DNA of 64,000 nucleotides from Malus domestica. Its lineage: Eukaryota; Streptophyta; Magnoliopsida; Rosales; Rosaceae. Each line of letters opens with the position of its first letter. Position 1 is the stretch's first letter. Shown here in pieces: positions 1 through 10,400 of this stretch. Location of the stretch: positions 14,392,001 to 14,456,000 of the forward strand of contig NC_091671.1 of the NCBI RefSeq assembly GCF_042453785.1. The letters are read 5' to 3'. The position numbers and the translations under genes were made by a program. The notes beneath the pieces are model-generated. The model was not told the DNA's origin. It did no database searches and saw only the letters and a program-made list of their open reading frames with translations.

Positions 1-330
1 TGATCATAGAACTTCTCATTCTGTTGGGAAGTTAATGAAGTGACCTCTTTCGACAGTAAAATCAAGACTCATCATCGGCTGAGACTTAGATAGATAATCA
101 ATCAACCAGAAGCACTGATGTCAATGTAAACTAAAGGTGTGTTGAGGAAAGGTTGGGGTAATTAGTATTTTGTCAGAGGTGTGAGAAGCTTTCGCTTAGA
201 GCAAAGGCTTCACGTGAACCGTTGAGTTGTTTGTTAAGTTGAATGAGTTTTTTCCATTATTTGCAACTTTGGTCTCGCTAACTTTATCCGTTTCAATATT
301 ATCATATCCCTCATCTCCTCTGTATCCCAT
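1..330 (-). repeat. Diverged LTR-retrotransposon fragment, family A copy 1
   Basis: The stretch shares ordered motifs with 1440-1860: a plant-type block about protecting a 'tgacctct' segment, then 'gagacttagatagataa', then a 'gtgagaagctttcgc' region and a 'tctcgct' end. It runs in the same orientation as the 1166-1860 copy, which is inverted relative to the copies at 4370-5300 and 60840-61780. It is truncated by the window edge and has no coding potential. The LTR assignment is an inference from the better-preserved copies. Confidence 0.45.
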
Positions 331-867
331 GCATGCATGACATTAATGAAAGACAACACACGTGGCTATTTTCCTCCAGTTGGACACCATCTTCTTATCC
401 TTAATTCCTCATATGCCATGACTCCTAGATTTTTAATCAAAACAATCAGCTGCCCATATACCTCAAATGCAGCAAATGTCCCAAAAGAGCCCATCATTCA
501 TCCCCCTATCGTAATTGTGTTGGAGAAAAGAGTGTCTATCAGCCTTGTTTTTGTTGCTATAAAAATATTTATAATAAAAACTCCAAGATATCATCATGTT
601 AAAACCAATGATAATATTATGAATAAGTTATTAAAAATCACTTAATTGTTACAGCTATTGACGCCTAAAACCCCATTTATTCAACGGCCTCGATTGCATA
701 GTGTTGTTAGTGTAATATTGGATCCAAACATTTACACCCAGTTTTCTTAAGCTTCGGCTTGTGTAGCCAAATGGTTGAGAAAATTAAGCTGTCTCTAAGC
801 AGTCACTGAATACACCATGGCCCAAATGCTTTCGAAGGACAAATGACCTTTCTTCTTTTCTTTTTCA
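331..867. other. Gene-free stretch, nothing recognised
   Basis: AT-rich sequence with stop codons in all frames beyond about 100 codons. The longest open frame (337-645) has no recognisable motif and low-complexity content. I see no gene, tRNA or clear repeat boundary here. Confidence 0.5.
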
Positions 868-1165
868 ATGACCGCCTAGGGATGGCAATTCTAACCCTAG
901 ATAACCGTCCGAATGGATTTGATTTGGGTATAAAAATTTGGGTATATTTTGGGTATGGGGAAAACCGTGAATATTATTCGGTTATGATATTGGATATAGT
1001 TATAGGGGTCCCCAATCCACATCCGTACCGGAATCTGAATCGAATAATATATAATTATATGTATATTCATTATTCATCGAATCCATTACTTTGAGAATAC
1101 AAAAATTGCATTCATTATTCATCGAATCCCTTACCTTGATAATACAAAAATTGCATTGTGTGAGT

Positions 1166-1860
1166 TTGTTGACCCTAAAAACTACCAAGCATACGTGGTG
1201 CGCAGTCCGAGTAATTAAAAAGCTAACTACGTCATTCGTTTGTGTGCAGGGCGTGCCAACTCGTCGACCGAACTTCGTCGGAGAGTAAAATGTGTTGATG
1301 TGGCGTTGGGCGCGCTGCTGACTTCTTGATTTTGCGATTGTGGCCTCAGAATGAACACTTCTCGGCCTTCAGGTTCTAGAGCCTGAAGACAAGGTTGCTA
1401 GTTCTACGAAATTCAATATCAAATTCGGCTTTCAATGTGCCAAAGGTAGTAACCTGTAACACCTCACTTCATCGAGAAGGCTAATGAGATGACCTCTGCC
1501 AATAAGGATCCGAAAATCCTTCTATATCGAGACTTGGATAGATAACCAGTCGGCCTCAACACAGTGTTGTTTATCCAAACTGAAGGTATACTGCAGTCGG
1601 CTGATTCTACGGCAACAGTGATGTTTATCCAAACTGAAGATGTCATTAGTTGCCTTCATAGTGCTGCTTATCCAAACTAAATATGTGTAGGCGGAAAAAG
1701 AAAATAAAAATCTCAAGGTTGTTAAGAGGTTTCGCATAAAGTGAGAGTTTACGCAGGGCAGTTTGTGTGTTAAATTGGAGGGGATTTTTTCGTTGTCACT
1801 GCCTCTGTATTTATAATGCTGATCTCGCTTATAGTATAAGCCGTAAATTTCTGAATTTCC
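1166..1860 (-). repeat. LTR-retrotransposon fragment, family A copy 2
   Basis: On the minus strand this stretch parallels 4847-5300: matching motifs include 'gttatctatccaagtctcg', 'gaggtgttacag', the 'attcggctttcaa' block and 'gttgaccctaaaaactacc' at its left end. It contains a TATAAATA-like box on the minus strand near 1809-1816, as expected of an LTR promoter. It lies inside the candidate element 879-3594 and abuts the Cassandra insertion at 1868. No intact gag or pol frame is present. Confidence 0.6.
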
Positions 1861-1872
1861 TGATGTGTCACG

Positions 1873-2166
1873 TGTAACATCCCACATCGCCCAGGGAAGT
1901 GTATCTTGTAAGCCTTATATGTATATTCTCATCTCTACCTAGCATGAGACCTTTTGGGAGCTCACTGGCTTCTGGTTCCGTTGGAACTTCGCAGTTAAGC
2001 GAGTTCACGCGAGAGCAATCCCATGATGGGTGACCCACTGGGAATTTCTCGTGTGAGTTCCCAAAAACAAAACCTTGAGGGCATGGTCGGGGCCCAAAAC
2101 GGACAATATCGTGCTATAGTGGAGTCGAGCCCGGGATGTGGTGGAGGCCCGGGCCGAGATGTGATA
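1873..2166 (+). repeat. Cassandra 5' LTR
   Basis: 294-bp LTR. It differs from the 3' LTR at many scattered positions, including within the 5S-like part, so the insertion is not recent. The 3' boundary is set by analogy with the TGTGACA end of the 3' LTR; here it reads TGTGATA. Confidence 0.85.
1972..2054 (+). other. 5S rRNA-derived segment in Cassandra LTR
   Basis: The segment resembles the 5S rRNA gene from the mid region to the 3' part: 'GTTAAGCGAG', 'GAGAGCAATCCCATGATGGG', 'TGACCCACTGGGAA' and 'CTCGTG' correspond to the box A, intermediate element and box C internal promoter. It is a promoter relic in an LTR, not a functional 5S gene: it lacks the 5' end and has many substitutions. The matching part of the other LTR is at about 2334-2416. 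Confidence 0.85.
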
Positions 2167-2234
2167 ATTGGTATTATATCCAATCCCTGGCCGGAAGTGT
2201 CGACGAGGTCATCGGGCCCCTAAAAGAGGTGGAT

Positions 2235-2528
2235 TGTAACATCCCACATCACCCAAGGGAGTGGATCCTGTAAGCCTTATATGTATATTCTCATCTCTAC
2301 CTAGCACGAGGCTTTTTGGGAGCTCACTGGCTTCGGGTTCCGTCAGAACTCTTAAGTTAAGCGAGTTCGTGCGAGAGCAATCCCATGATGGGTGACCCAC
2401 TAGGAAGTTCTCGTGTGAGTTTTCAAAAACAAAACCATAAGGGTGTGGTCGGGGCTCAAAACGGACAATATCATGCTACGGTGGAGTTGAGCCCTAGATG
2501 TGGTGGGAGCCCGAGCCGGGATGTGACA
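2235..2528 (+). repeat. Cassandra 3' LTR
   Basis: 294-bp direct repeat of 1873-2166, ending GGGATGTGACA directly before the TCACG duplication. It also contains the 5S-like segment. Confidence 0.88.
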
Positions 2529-2732
2529 TCACGACTACTAGAAAATAATCTCTTAGTCTTCTGATGTATCATGACTACCAGTAATCCTTGAGTCTCCGTA
2601 CACCACAAATCTTTAATATTTAAATACACCACATCTGACCAAATAATAATGGCTTTATCCCATTATCACATGATCAATGGTCAAAAAATTACCACGTCAG
2701 TATCTTCAGCTAATTTGTTCTTCCCATCATGT

Positions 2733-2912
2733 ACATAGGCTGAAACCTACTCATTTTTTTATCTATATATAATCATCTCAATCACATCACATCACCATCT
2801 CACAATTTCACCTTCATCCCATACATAGATTGAAACCTACTCCTTTTTTTATCTATATATAATCATCTCAATCACATCACATCACCATCTCATAATTTCA
2901 CCTTCATCCCAT
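2733..2912 (+). repeat. Two-unit tandem duplication, 90-bp period
   Basis: Unit 1 (2733-2822) and unit 2 (2823-2912) differ at only a handful of positions (for example CATAGGCTG against CATAGATTG). Each contains a TATATATAA-like stretch and the 'CACATCACATCACC' microrepeat. It is non-coding and lies inside the candidate element 879-3594. Confidence 0.9.
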
Positions 2913-3605
2913 GCATAGATTAATTGCATGAAATTAATCCAGTAGTAGATGCACTGCCGTATGCCGAATATCTCTAATTAATTTGAATTGTAGGCGAGAG
3001 ATATTATTTGCATCACATTTATCTGGTTTAAGAAGAAGCCAAGATAATTCACATTAAGATAATTATTATGATAAAAACCTTAATATTATCCTTTAACATT
3101 AACAAAAATGATCTTCACTTTTTTATCCGACGGTTGGAAGCTATGCTCACTCAACGGCTTTAATGCACGGGCCGATGGTGTAAATTTAGGTCCTAACAGA
3201 GTTACATTTTGTGGCAAAGTTCAAAAGTTTTGATATGAATCAAAATCTATGAGAATTTAATAGTATTTATGCGAGATATCAAAGATCAACCAACATTATC
3301 AAGGTTTAGCTTTAATTTTTATGTTCCACAAGATCCATTAATTAAATCATTTTATACATCAAAATTTAATAACAAAATTAATATTTACTAAATTATCATA
3401 CGTCAATTGGGCGAATATATTTTTTGTATTAACGAATATGAATATAACCGTTAACGATGGGAAATCTGTTATCCGGTGGGTATGGTTATGGATAATACCC
3501 GATGGTTAATTTGCGTTTATCGATATAGTTAGTTTTCGTGGTTATGGGAATGGATATAGCATTTCCATCCCCAAACTGATCCGTTGCCATCCATATGACC
3601 ACCTA

Positions 3606-4369
3606 ACCAAGATATTCAGTCTCAATTTTTGTGGAACAGCAACCAAATCAAGCCGACCCAAAATGACAACGAAAACCATATGGCCAAATCAATGTCGAAT
3701 ACAAATTCATCCGGCATAAAGTTGTCTTGGATTTTTCTTCAAAGTCGTGGAACATGTATTATTGATAAATAATCAAAGAGCACCAATATTTTTCTTAAAT
3801 TTCTAAACAAACGATATTATCTACATTAAAGAGGAGGGTGCGCTTAGTCCCACAATAGGTTAATAATAATGTGATTTAAATTCTCATTTAATGATAACCG
3901 AATCTAAAATCTCTCACTTACAAATGAAGAGAAAATCATTAGTTCGTACTACTAAATGGTAAAAAAAGAGCACCGATATTAAGTGACAAGATTGGTACAA
4001 CCTGGAACAAATTTTCTTGTCGCATGAAAGGAAAATGGAGATTGCGAAAAAGAAAGGTGGTAAAGGGATACAGAGAGATTGAGAGCAGGGTAGCGAAGCG
4101 CGTGGGAATTAATAGCGTGAGGAAGTGGTTTCCTATAATTTCAAACCCACGTAAGCATTGGAAGGGCGACAGCTCATAACTCACTAGTGGATGATGTGAG
4201 TGAGGGTGTTTAAGTAATTTTGTTCACAATCTTGCTCTCCATTTCATTTTCTCATTGGGGTCTTTGAATATATTCCAATGTTCAAGGTTTAGTGAAGTAA
4301 TGAGAAATTAAATGATCTATTCAAAACTGTAAAACTCTCAAATTTTAATTACATATTTGTTTGGGCCCA
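3606..4369. other. Gene-free stretch with one dispersed repeat
   Basis: Apart from the dispersed repeat at 3785-3960 I see no gene or structured element. An 81-codon minus-strand frame (3939-4184) has no recognisable motif. Confidence 0.5.
3785..3960 (+). repeat. Dispersed repeat family B, copy 1
   Basis: The stretch shares an ordered set of motifs ('gatattatctacattaa', 'cccacaat', 'ctcacttacaaatgaag', 'atcattag', 'gtactactaa') with copies at 15800-15975 and 36590-36745 and an inverted copy at 5820-5960. It is short, non-coding and non-autonomous; its class is unknown. Confidence 0.65.
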
Positions 4370-5300
4370 AAATAATAGTTTGGGCCCAAAATAATAGTTT
4401 GGGCCGAGGGTAGGATCACTCTCGGCCCAGGAGGCCGGGCGGCAAAAGGGCCATGGATCGGTCAACCCGTGGGAGTCCAAACCTAGAGCGGTTAGGACAA
4501 GTCCTAGTGCAATGAGGAGTCTCGACGGGATCGGATATCCAGAAAACGAATCTAGCTTAGCTAAGGACTAGATTCATAGTCCTAGTAAATATAGGACTGG
4601 TCGAGGTGATCCGGAGAGGGAAACCTAGTCCGAGTAGGATTTAAACTCGGACTCAAGGATCAGTACTATAAATAGGGGACGTTGTGCATCAGGAAAAGCC
4701 CCTGCAAATCAATACAAAATTGCCCTGCGCAAATTCTCACAACTTGTGATTTTTCTTTTTCCTTTTTTCGCTGACACATCTTCCGTTGGCATCAACAGCA
4801 CTGTGGAAGCAACCGGTGATATCTTAAGTCGGCATAGATAGCTCTGTCACCGTAGAATCAGTCGGTCTCGCAGTATCTTCCGTTGGCATCAACAGCACTG
4901 CGGCGAGAACGATTGATTATCTATCCAAGTCTCGGTCGAGAAGGATTTCTGAATCCTTGTTGGTCGAGGTCATCTCATCAGCCTTCTCGGCGAAGTGAGG
5001 TGTTACAAGTGACTACATTCGGCACGTTGAAAGCCGAATTTGATATTGAGCTTCGTAAAAATAGTAACCTTGTCTTCAGGTTCGAGAGCCCAAGAGGCTG
5101 AGACGTGTTCCTTTCTTGGCCGCAATCGCAAGACGCAGAAGTCAGTAGCGCGACCCAACGCAACATCAACAAATTTACTCCTCGGCCGAGCTCGGTCGAT
5201 GAGTTGGCACGCCCCGCATTCACCGAAGGACGTAGTTAGCTCATTAATTACTCGGTCTGCGCGCCACGTAGGCTTGGTAGTTTCTAGGGTCAACAATATT
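4370..5300 (+). mobile_element. LTR-retrotransposon fragment, family A copy 3
   Basis: The left part looks like an LTR with a promoter: a TATAAATA box at 4667-4674 followed by a leader-like stretch, and a short repeated motif 'ttccgttggcatcaacagcactg' split over 4788 and 4878. The right part (about 4905-5300) is the inverted counterpart of 1166-1560. Two short direct repeats of 'TTTGGGCCCAAAATAATAG' mark the left end. No gag or pol frame survives. The short frames across it are not genes. Confidence 0.6.
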
Positions 5301-5402
5301 ATACTGGTAATTAACCAAAAATACTTTTATTTATATACAACATTTCAGTCAAGTATTTTGATTCTTTCTTTTATATACACATTACAGTCCTAAAAATCTT
5401 AG

Positions 5403-5773
5403 AGCACCTCCAATACTTGTCCCTATACTTGTCCTCATCACCATATGTCCTCATATTTAAGGACTTCGTAGCTTCTAATATGCTACAACTCCAGTCCCTA
5501 TAATAGAGGGGTCGGGGTGGGCCCATATTCATTTTGTGTGGGGGTGGAATTCCAAGCACGTGAATGAGACTGTTAGAATGTCGTAAAACTTTCAATGTGG
5601 TGGGTCCCGCTATTTTTTTTCTTTTGTTTATTGATGGAAGATCAACGATTATGATAATTTTTTTTAGTTTTGTTTTTGTATTTTTACTGCTTAGATCAAC
5701 GACTGCAAAATTAACAATGATTTTCTTTCATCTTTTAGTCTCTAAGTTTAAGGATTATACTATGGAGACACTC
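5403..5773. mobile_element. Possible Harbinger/Tourist-like MITE
   Basis: The left end reads TTA then GAGCACCTCCAAT. The right end reads ATGGAGACACTC, whose complement GAGTGTCTCCAT matches the left inverted end at most positions. A TTA lies 3 bp beyond the right end, not immediately next to it, so the target-duplication evidence is weak. The AT-rich interior is non-coding. Confidence 0.4.
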
Positions 5774-5819
5774 CCATTAGTATTATGAATGTTATTATTT
5801 CTTTAAAATAAATATTATG

Positions 5820-5960
5820 CCACTTAGGTATTTATCTTTACTTGTAAGTAAGAGTTCTTAGATTTATTTCTCGCCAAAGACGAAGTTGAACCACAATATT
5901 ATGGCAAATCCATTGTGAGGTTTATCCACTCCTCCATCCTTTTAGTATAGGTACTCTCGT
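5820..5960 (-). repeat. Dispersed repeat family B, inverted copy
   Basis: Read on the minus strand it follows the 15830-15975 copy: 'cctcacaatgg', 'ttcaacttcgtctttg', then 'cttacaagtaaag'. Non-coding. Confidence 0.55.
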
Positions 5961-6383
5961 TTGTTCAAAAAAAAAATTATAGAATTAAAAAAAAATCATT
6001 TATCCTGGCTATTATAAGCAAAAAATGAATGAAAATTGGATGATTATTTGACAATGAGATAATCTGCCTGTATTAACATTATTAATTGCAATTAAATAAC
6101 CCAAACCCTGCATGATTGCCATGAGGCATAACCAAAATCCAGCTCTAATTCCCCTGGCAATTTCCATTACTTGTCAAAAAAAACATACCATCACCATTAA
6201 GCATACATGAGATCATGAGATACAGCAATAAATAAAATCACCAATCCCCTGCTACCCACCCCAGATCTCATCCCAGCACCCGCACACGTGGCCCAATCAC
6301 AGAGCGAGTAAGCCTCTGAGAGTGTAAAGAGGAGAGTAGCTCACTGTTTCACTCCGTCCCTTCCAATCACATTTCCCACTTCC

Positions 6384-6391
6384 TTTATATA
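6384..6391 (+). promoter_or_regulatory. TATA box of the apiose/xylose synthase gene
   Basis: TTTATATA lies 137 bp upstream of the start codon at 6528. A pyrimidine-rich leader follows it. Spacing suggests transcription starts near 6415; that site is inferred. Confidence 0.6.
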
Positions 6392-6527
6392 CGTTCTGCC
6401 CTCTCATTTTCTTCCTCCAGATTCTCCTTCCCTTCTTCCCGATAAACTCTCTCTCGTCCTCGCACCACGCAACGCAATTTTCTCACCGCACCCACAAACC
6501 CGCAGACCCAAAACGTCGTCATTGAGA

Positions 6528-9500
6528 ATGGCGTCATCGGCGAGAGTAGATCTAGACGGCAACCCGATAAAGCCCATTACGATATGTATGATCGGAGCCG
6601 GAGGGTTCATTGGGTCCCACCTCTGCGAGAAGCTGATGTCGGAGACGCCGCACAAGGTCCTGGCTCTGGACGTCTACAATGACAAGATCAAGCACCTGCT
6701 TGAGCCCGAGAACGCGCACCCCTGGTCCGATCGTATCCAGTTCCACCGACTCAACATCAAGCAGGACTCGCGCCTCGAAGGCCTCATCAAAATGGCAGAT
6801 CTGGTACAACCCATTTCTTCGATTTTGTTCTTCATGGCGATTTTTTGCTTGATTTTGTGGTATTTTTCTTGATTTTGCATAATTTTCTTGCTTTTTGAAT
6901 GGCTTGGATTTGTGGGTTTTTCGCAGACGATTAATCTGGCGGCCATCTGTACTCCGGCAGACTACAACACCCGTCCGCTCGACACCATCTACAGCAACTT
7001 CATCGATGCTCTGCCGGTGGTGGGTTTTGGGCTGTTGCGTTTTGGTTCTTGTTTTCTTGGTTTTTGGGATACTGAAATTTGATTGCGAAATTTGGGATTT
7101 TGGGTTGGTGGGGTGGGAATTGATTGAAGTTGATGTGAGATTTGATGTGGGTTTTCCTTACATTTTGCTATCTTTTGCGATTAATTATTGTTAGGTGAAG
7201 TACTGCTCCGAAAACAACAAGCGTTTGATTCACTTTTCTACTTGTGAAGTGTATGGGAAAACCATTGGAAGCTATCTTCCTAAAGATAGCCCTCTTCGTC
7301 AGGTACCCCCTTTGTCCCTTTCTTTTCAATTTTCTTTTATGTATTTGCTTTACTAGTTTTCTTCGGCATGTTTCAGATCTATGCCTTTCTTGGTGTTTGT
7401 TTTATCATAAAGTTGTTCATTTGCATAATTTAAATGGTTTGATTCCATTATTCTGATTTTGGGATCTGCAATTACGTGTCGGTGGTATGGCATTATCCCC
7501 TAATAATGCTTAAACATGTGTTTTACTATGGGATCTGATGCTAGTTAGAGATTGTAAATTGTAGATCTAGAACATTTTCAACAGTAAACCTTGACATTTT
7601 GTTGCATGTATAACAATAATTTAGAATCTGGTTTGATGGGTATACTGGGTATGGACTTGAGAGTAAAGAAACAGGTTTTTATTTTTTCTGTTTTGATGTC
7701 AATAGATTATGTGTTTCTAAGAAAGTCTGAAGGCTGGGCGTGGCAGGGGCCAGGCCTATTATATAGATATCATGGCATCAAAAGCCTGGCTTTGCCCGGC
7801 TAACCCACGATCCAAGTGCATGGTTAGTATTTTGTTTCAGCGAATGTCTTTGAAGTGTTAGTGTTGTGCTTCATTTTGTTTGGTGGGTCGTTGTGAGAGA
7901 ATGTAAAGTCTTCAAGGTTTGTACATTTTTGGGATATATGGTTATGTCCCAGTCAAATTTTTGTCCAGTGATTTTTTTGTCTGGTCCAGGAATTCCATTT
8001 TAGCTTTTGGTTCATAGCATCTTTAAGGTGTAATGTACTGCGCTATTAGTGGAACAGAATTTGAGTGTTGAGAAGGTTGAAGAAATGGTAGTAATAATGC
8101 TCTGTGTAAAAGCAATTAAAAAATAGTGGTATAAATTTTCTAGGAAACAAAAGTATTGTGTCATATATATAGGTTGTGATTGTCTAACCTTTTCTTCCTT
8201 CCTTTTAGCTCTTGAGTTTTCTTTAGATGCGAGGCATTTCTATGTTTTCACATTGTAATGTAATTTTTTCAGATGGAGTCACTGATCAATGCAATAAGTG
8301 GCATTGAAGTTTGTTGATGCTGTATGGTTTGCATTTTGTTATCGGAAAACTTACTTCTCTTGTTCTATGTTTTCATAGGATCCTGCTTATTATGTGCTTA
8401 AAGAAGATGAATCCCCTTGCATTTTTGGATCTATTGAGAAGCAGAGATGGTCCTATGCATGCGCAAAGCAATTGATCGAGAGGCTGATTTATGGTTAGTC
8501 ATCTCTTTGTTCTACTTTTAAGTGGTCGATGATGAATTGGTATTTGTAATATAGGTTTCTGATTATGACTTGATTTCTTCTTGTGTACAGCTGAGGGTGC
8601 GGAAAATGGTCTTGAGTTTACCATTGTGAGACCCTTTAACTGGATTGGACCTAGGATGGATTTCATTCCTGGCATTGACGGCCCAAGTGAGGGTGTTCCA
8701 AGAGTTCTTGCATGCTTCAGTAATGTATGTCAGATGAATTGTTGTAGAATTCCCTATTTATTTGGTATTTCGATATTTGTGTTGTGATCATGCTTTGCTT
8801 TCATCGGTTACAGAATCTTCTTCGCCGTGAGCCTCTCAAGCTTGTAGATGGTGGCCAATCTCAGAGAACTTTTGTCTACATAAAGGATGCTATTGAAGCT
8901 GTTATGTTGATGATCGTAAGTTAAAAAAAAATATCTTTTGCTCAAATTAATACTTAGCATGCAAAAGTTGTTGCTCAGTAATGTGATCTGTTTTCTCAGG
9001 AAAATCCTGCTAGGGCCAATGGTCACATCTTCAATGTTGGCAACCCTAACAATGAAGTTACTGTTAGGCAGCTTGGTGAAATGATGACTGAGGTGAATAA
9101 TTGTCTTTGATACCATCTTCTTTTTAGTTTATTCAGTTGCATTAGCAGTATTTTGATTAAATTCACATGGATACAAGGATTGATGTTCCTATACATTACA
9201 GGTTTATGTGAAAGTAAGTGGCGAACCAAAACTGGAGACACCCACCATTGATGTTAGCTCTCAAGAATTCTATGGAGTGGGATATGATGATAGTGACAAG
9301 AGAATACCTGACATGACTATTATCAACAAGCAGCTTGGTATGTATCTTTCATTTGACTCGTCTTTAATCTGATTGACCCATGTGACTTAACAGCATTCTA
9401 ACAACGTAATGGGGCTATCTATGACAGGTTGGAATCCAAAGACCTCTCTCTGGGACTTGCTTGAATCAACCCTCACCTATCAGCATAGGACATATGCCGA

Positions 9501-9540
9501 GGCTGTCAAGAAGGCCATTTCCCAATCATCTGCAAGCTAA
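6528..9540 (+). CDS. AXS: UDP-D-apiose/UDP-D-xylose synthase, 9 exons
   Basis: Exons: 6528-6803, 6927-7019, 7195-7302, 8379-8493, 8591-8724, 8814-8915, 9000-9092, 9202-9337, 9428-9540. They join to 389 aa, the usual length of this family. The enzyme is an NAD-dependent extended SDR that turns UDP-glucuronate into UDP-apiose and UDP-xylose in the cytosol; apiose is needed for rhamnogalacturonan-II and borate cross-linking of the wall. Visible features: GxxGxxG NAD loop at G23-G29, C100 (ICTP), C140-E141, R182 and the Y185-x3-K189 catalytic pair, all placed as in the plant enzymes. The ATG at 6528 starts the conserved MASSxR N-terminus; an upstream in-frame TTG is not used. All introns are GT-AG. 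The TATA box is at 6384. No defects seen. Which of the AXS paralogues it is cannot be told here. Confidence 0.97.
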
Positions 9541-10230
9541 ATAAGGGTGCTGTTGTTTGGTGCGACGAATCAAGGATCCTTGCTGAGGTGTGCTGCGTCG
9601 AAATTCTTTCGGAAGAGATCTTCAGATGTACCTTAATGTCTGTTTTGAATATATAGTACATTTTTTTCTTGCCTTGCGGGTATCGTTAGTCAAATAGTTC
9701 GTGGTAGAGGTTCAACAATACGTGCTTGGGGATTATGTCTGCAGAATATAATCTAGATTACTGTAATTTGTCACCAGAGCTTTTGCGGCAACATGCTGGG
9801 GGATGCTTATAGGGGGACCAATTATACATGTCAAGTTGTTTATGTTGCTTTGCAGGGGATTTGCTTTGCCATTCCTCTGTTTTGTACTAGGGTGTTGTAT
9901 TAATTTTCGATAACCCTCTTATGATCTCTTGTTCTTTTTATTTCTTCTTTTTATTGTAAAATTATTATTTTATTTATTTATTTCAAACATTCTGCTGCTT
10001 TTGATCGTCAATCTTTTGTTTTACAGCTAAAAAGATTATAATTGTGTTGTTGAATTTCACTTATATCAGTGATAAGATTTAGAGGGATTATATTCACAAA
10101 CTTCAAATTACTTTTCCTATGTTCTTTTAATTTTTTTAATAATTTCTATTGAGTGTTAGTGGTGTGTAGAATATAAAAAAAACTTAAAAATTAAAAAGGA
10201 TATGCAGGAAGTAATTTGGAGTGAAAATAA
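9541..10230 (+). other. 3' UTR of AXS and AT-rich spacer
   Basis: The first 400 bp or so after the stop are likely 3' UTR, fading into T-rich DNA near 9930-9980. No gene is seen. Confidence 0.5.
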
Positions 10231-10234
10231 TTCT

Positions 10235-10400
10235 GAGAACTTCAACAAAAAGTTTTTAGTATTGTTTACTTTAACGAAAAATTACATTTTTATACTAAAA
10301 AATCAATTTTGATATTATTTACTTTACTCTTTATTATGTCCTTATCGTTAAAATTTAAAATTTTCAAGTTCTTTTTATTAGTTTTTTTTATAATTTTTCT
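10235..10400 (+). repeat. Dispersed Rosaceae repeat family C, copy 1
   Basis: The ordered motifs 'actttaacgaaaaa', 'ttttatactaaaaa', 'tcaattttgatattattta', 'actctttatt' and 'attagtttt' parallel those at 13167-13335. I recognise this as a very common short repeat in apple and pear; that recognition is from memory. Non-coding. Confidence 0.7.

Larger units (their letters stand above)
1873..2528 (+). mobile_element. Complete Cassandra-type TRIM retrotransposon
   Basis: Two direct LTRs of 294 bp each (1873-2166 and 2235-2528) start with TGTAACATCCCACATC and end with a GATGTGAyA box. They flank only 68 bp of internal DNA. The internal part starts with a degraded primer-binding site (ATTGGTATTATATCC, compare the canonical TGGTATCAGAGCC) and ends with a purine tract (AAAAGAGGTGGA). 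The element is flanked by a perfect 5-bp duplication, TCACG at 1868-1872 and 2529-2533. A 5S rRNA-like segment sits in each LTR. This is the diagnostic architecture of Cassandra, a non-autonomous TRIM known from Rosaceae and many other plants. It codes for no protein and would need another element's proteins to move. Confidence 0.92.
879..3594. mobile_element. Candidate Mutator-like (or related) DNA element with nested insertions
   Basis: The ends carry a short perfect terminal inverted motif: GGATGGCAA near 880 and its complement TTGCCATCC at 3584-3592. The flanks form an 11-bp imperfect target duplication, ATGACCGCCTA (868-878) and ATGACCACCTA (3595-3605), one mismatch. A 9-11 bp duplication fits Mutator-like elements. 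No transposase is readable, so it would be non-autonomous. Between the ends lie an LTR-family fragment (1166-1860), a Cassandra element (1873-2528) and a 90-bp tandem duplication (2733-2912). A related but broken copy lies at 61787-62220, which matches both the 900-1130 and the 3200-3320 parts, supporting one original element. Confidence 0.5.

Noticed and set aside
1972..2054. A 5S rRNA gene
   Set aside because: The match is partial and sits inside a Cassandra LTR with many substitutions; the 5' part of 5S is missing.
2023..2400. Short frames with 'GSxxxWDCSRTNSL'-type translations, also at 21119-21387
   Set aside because: They are translations of Cassandra LTRs and recur wherever the LTR occurs.
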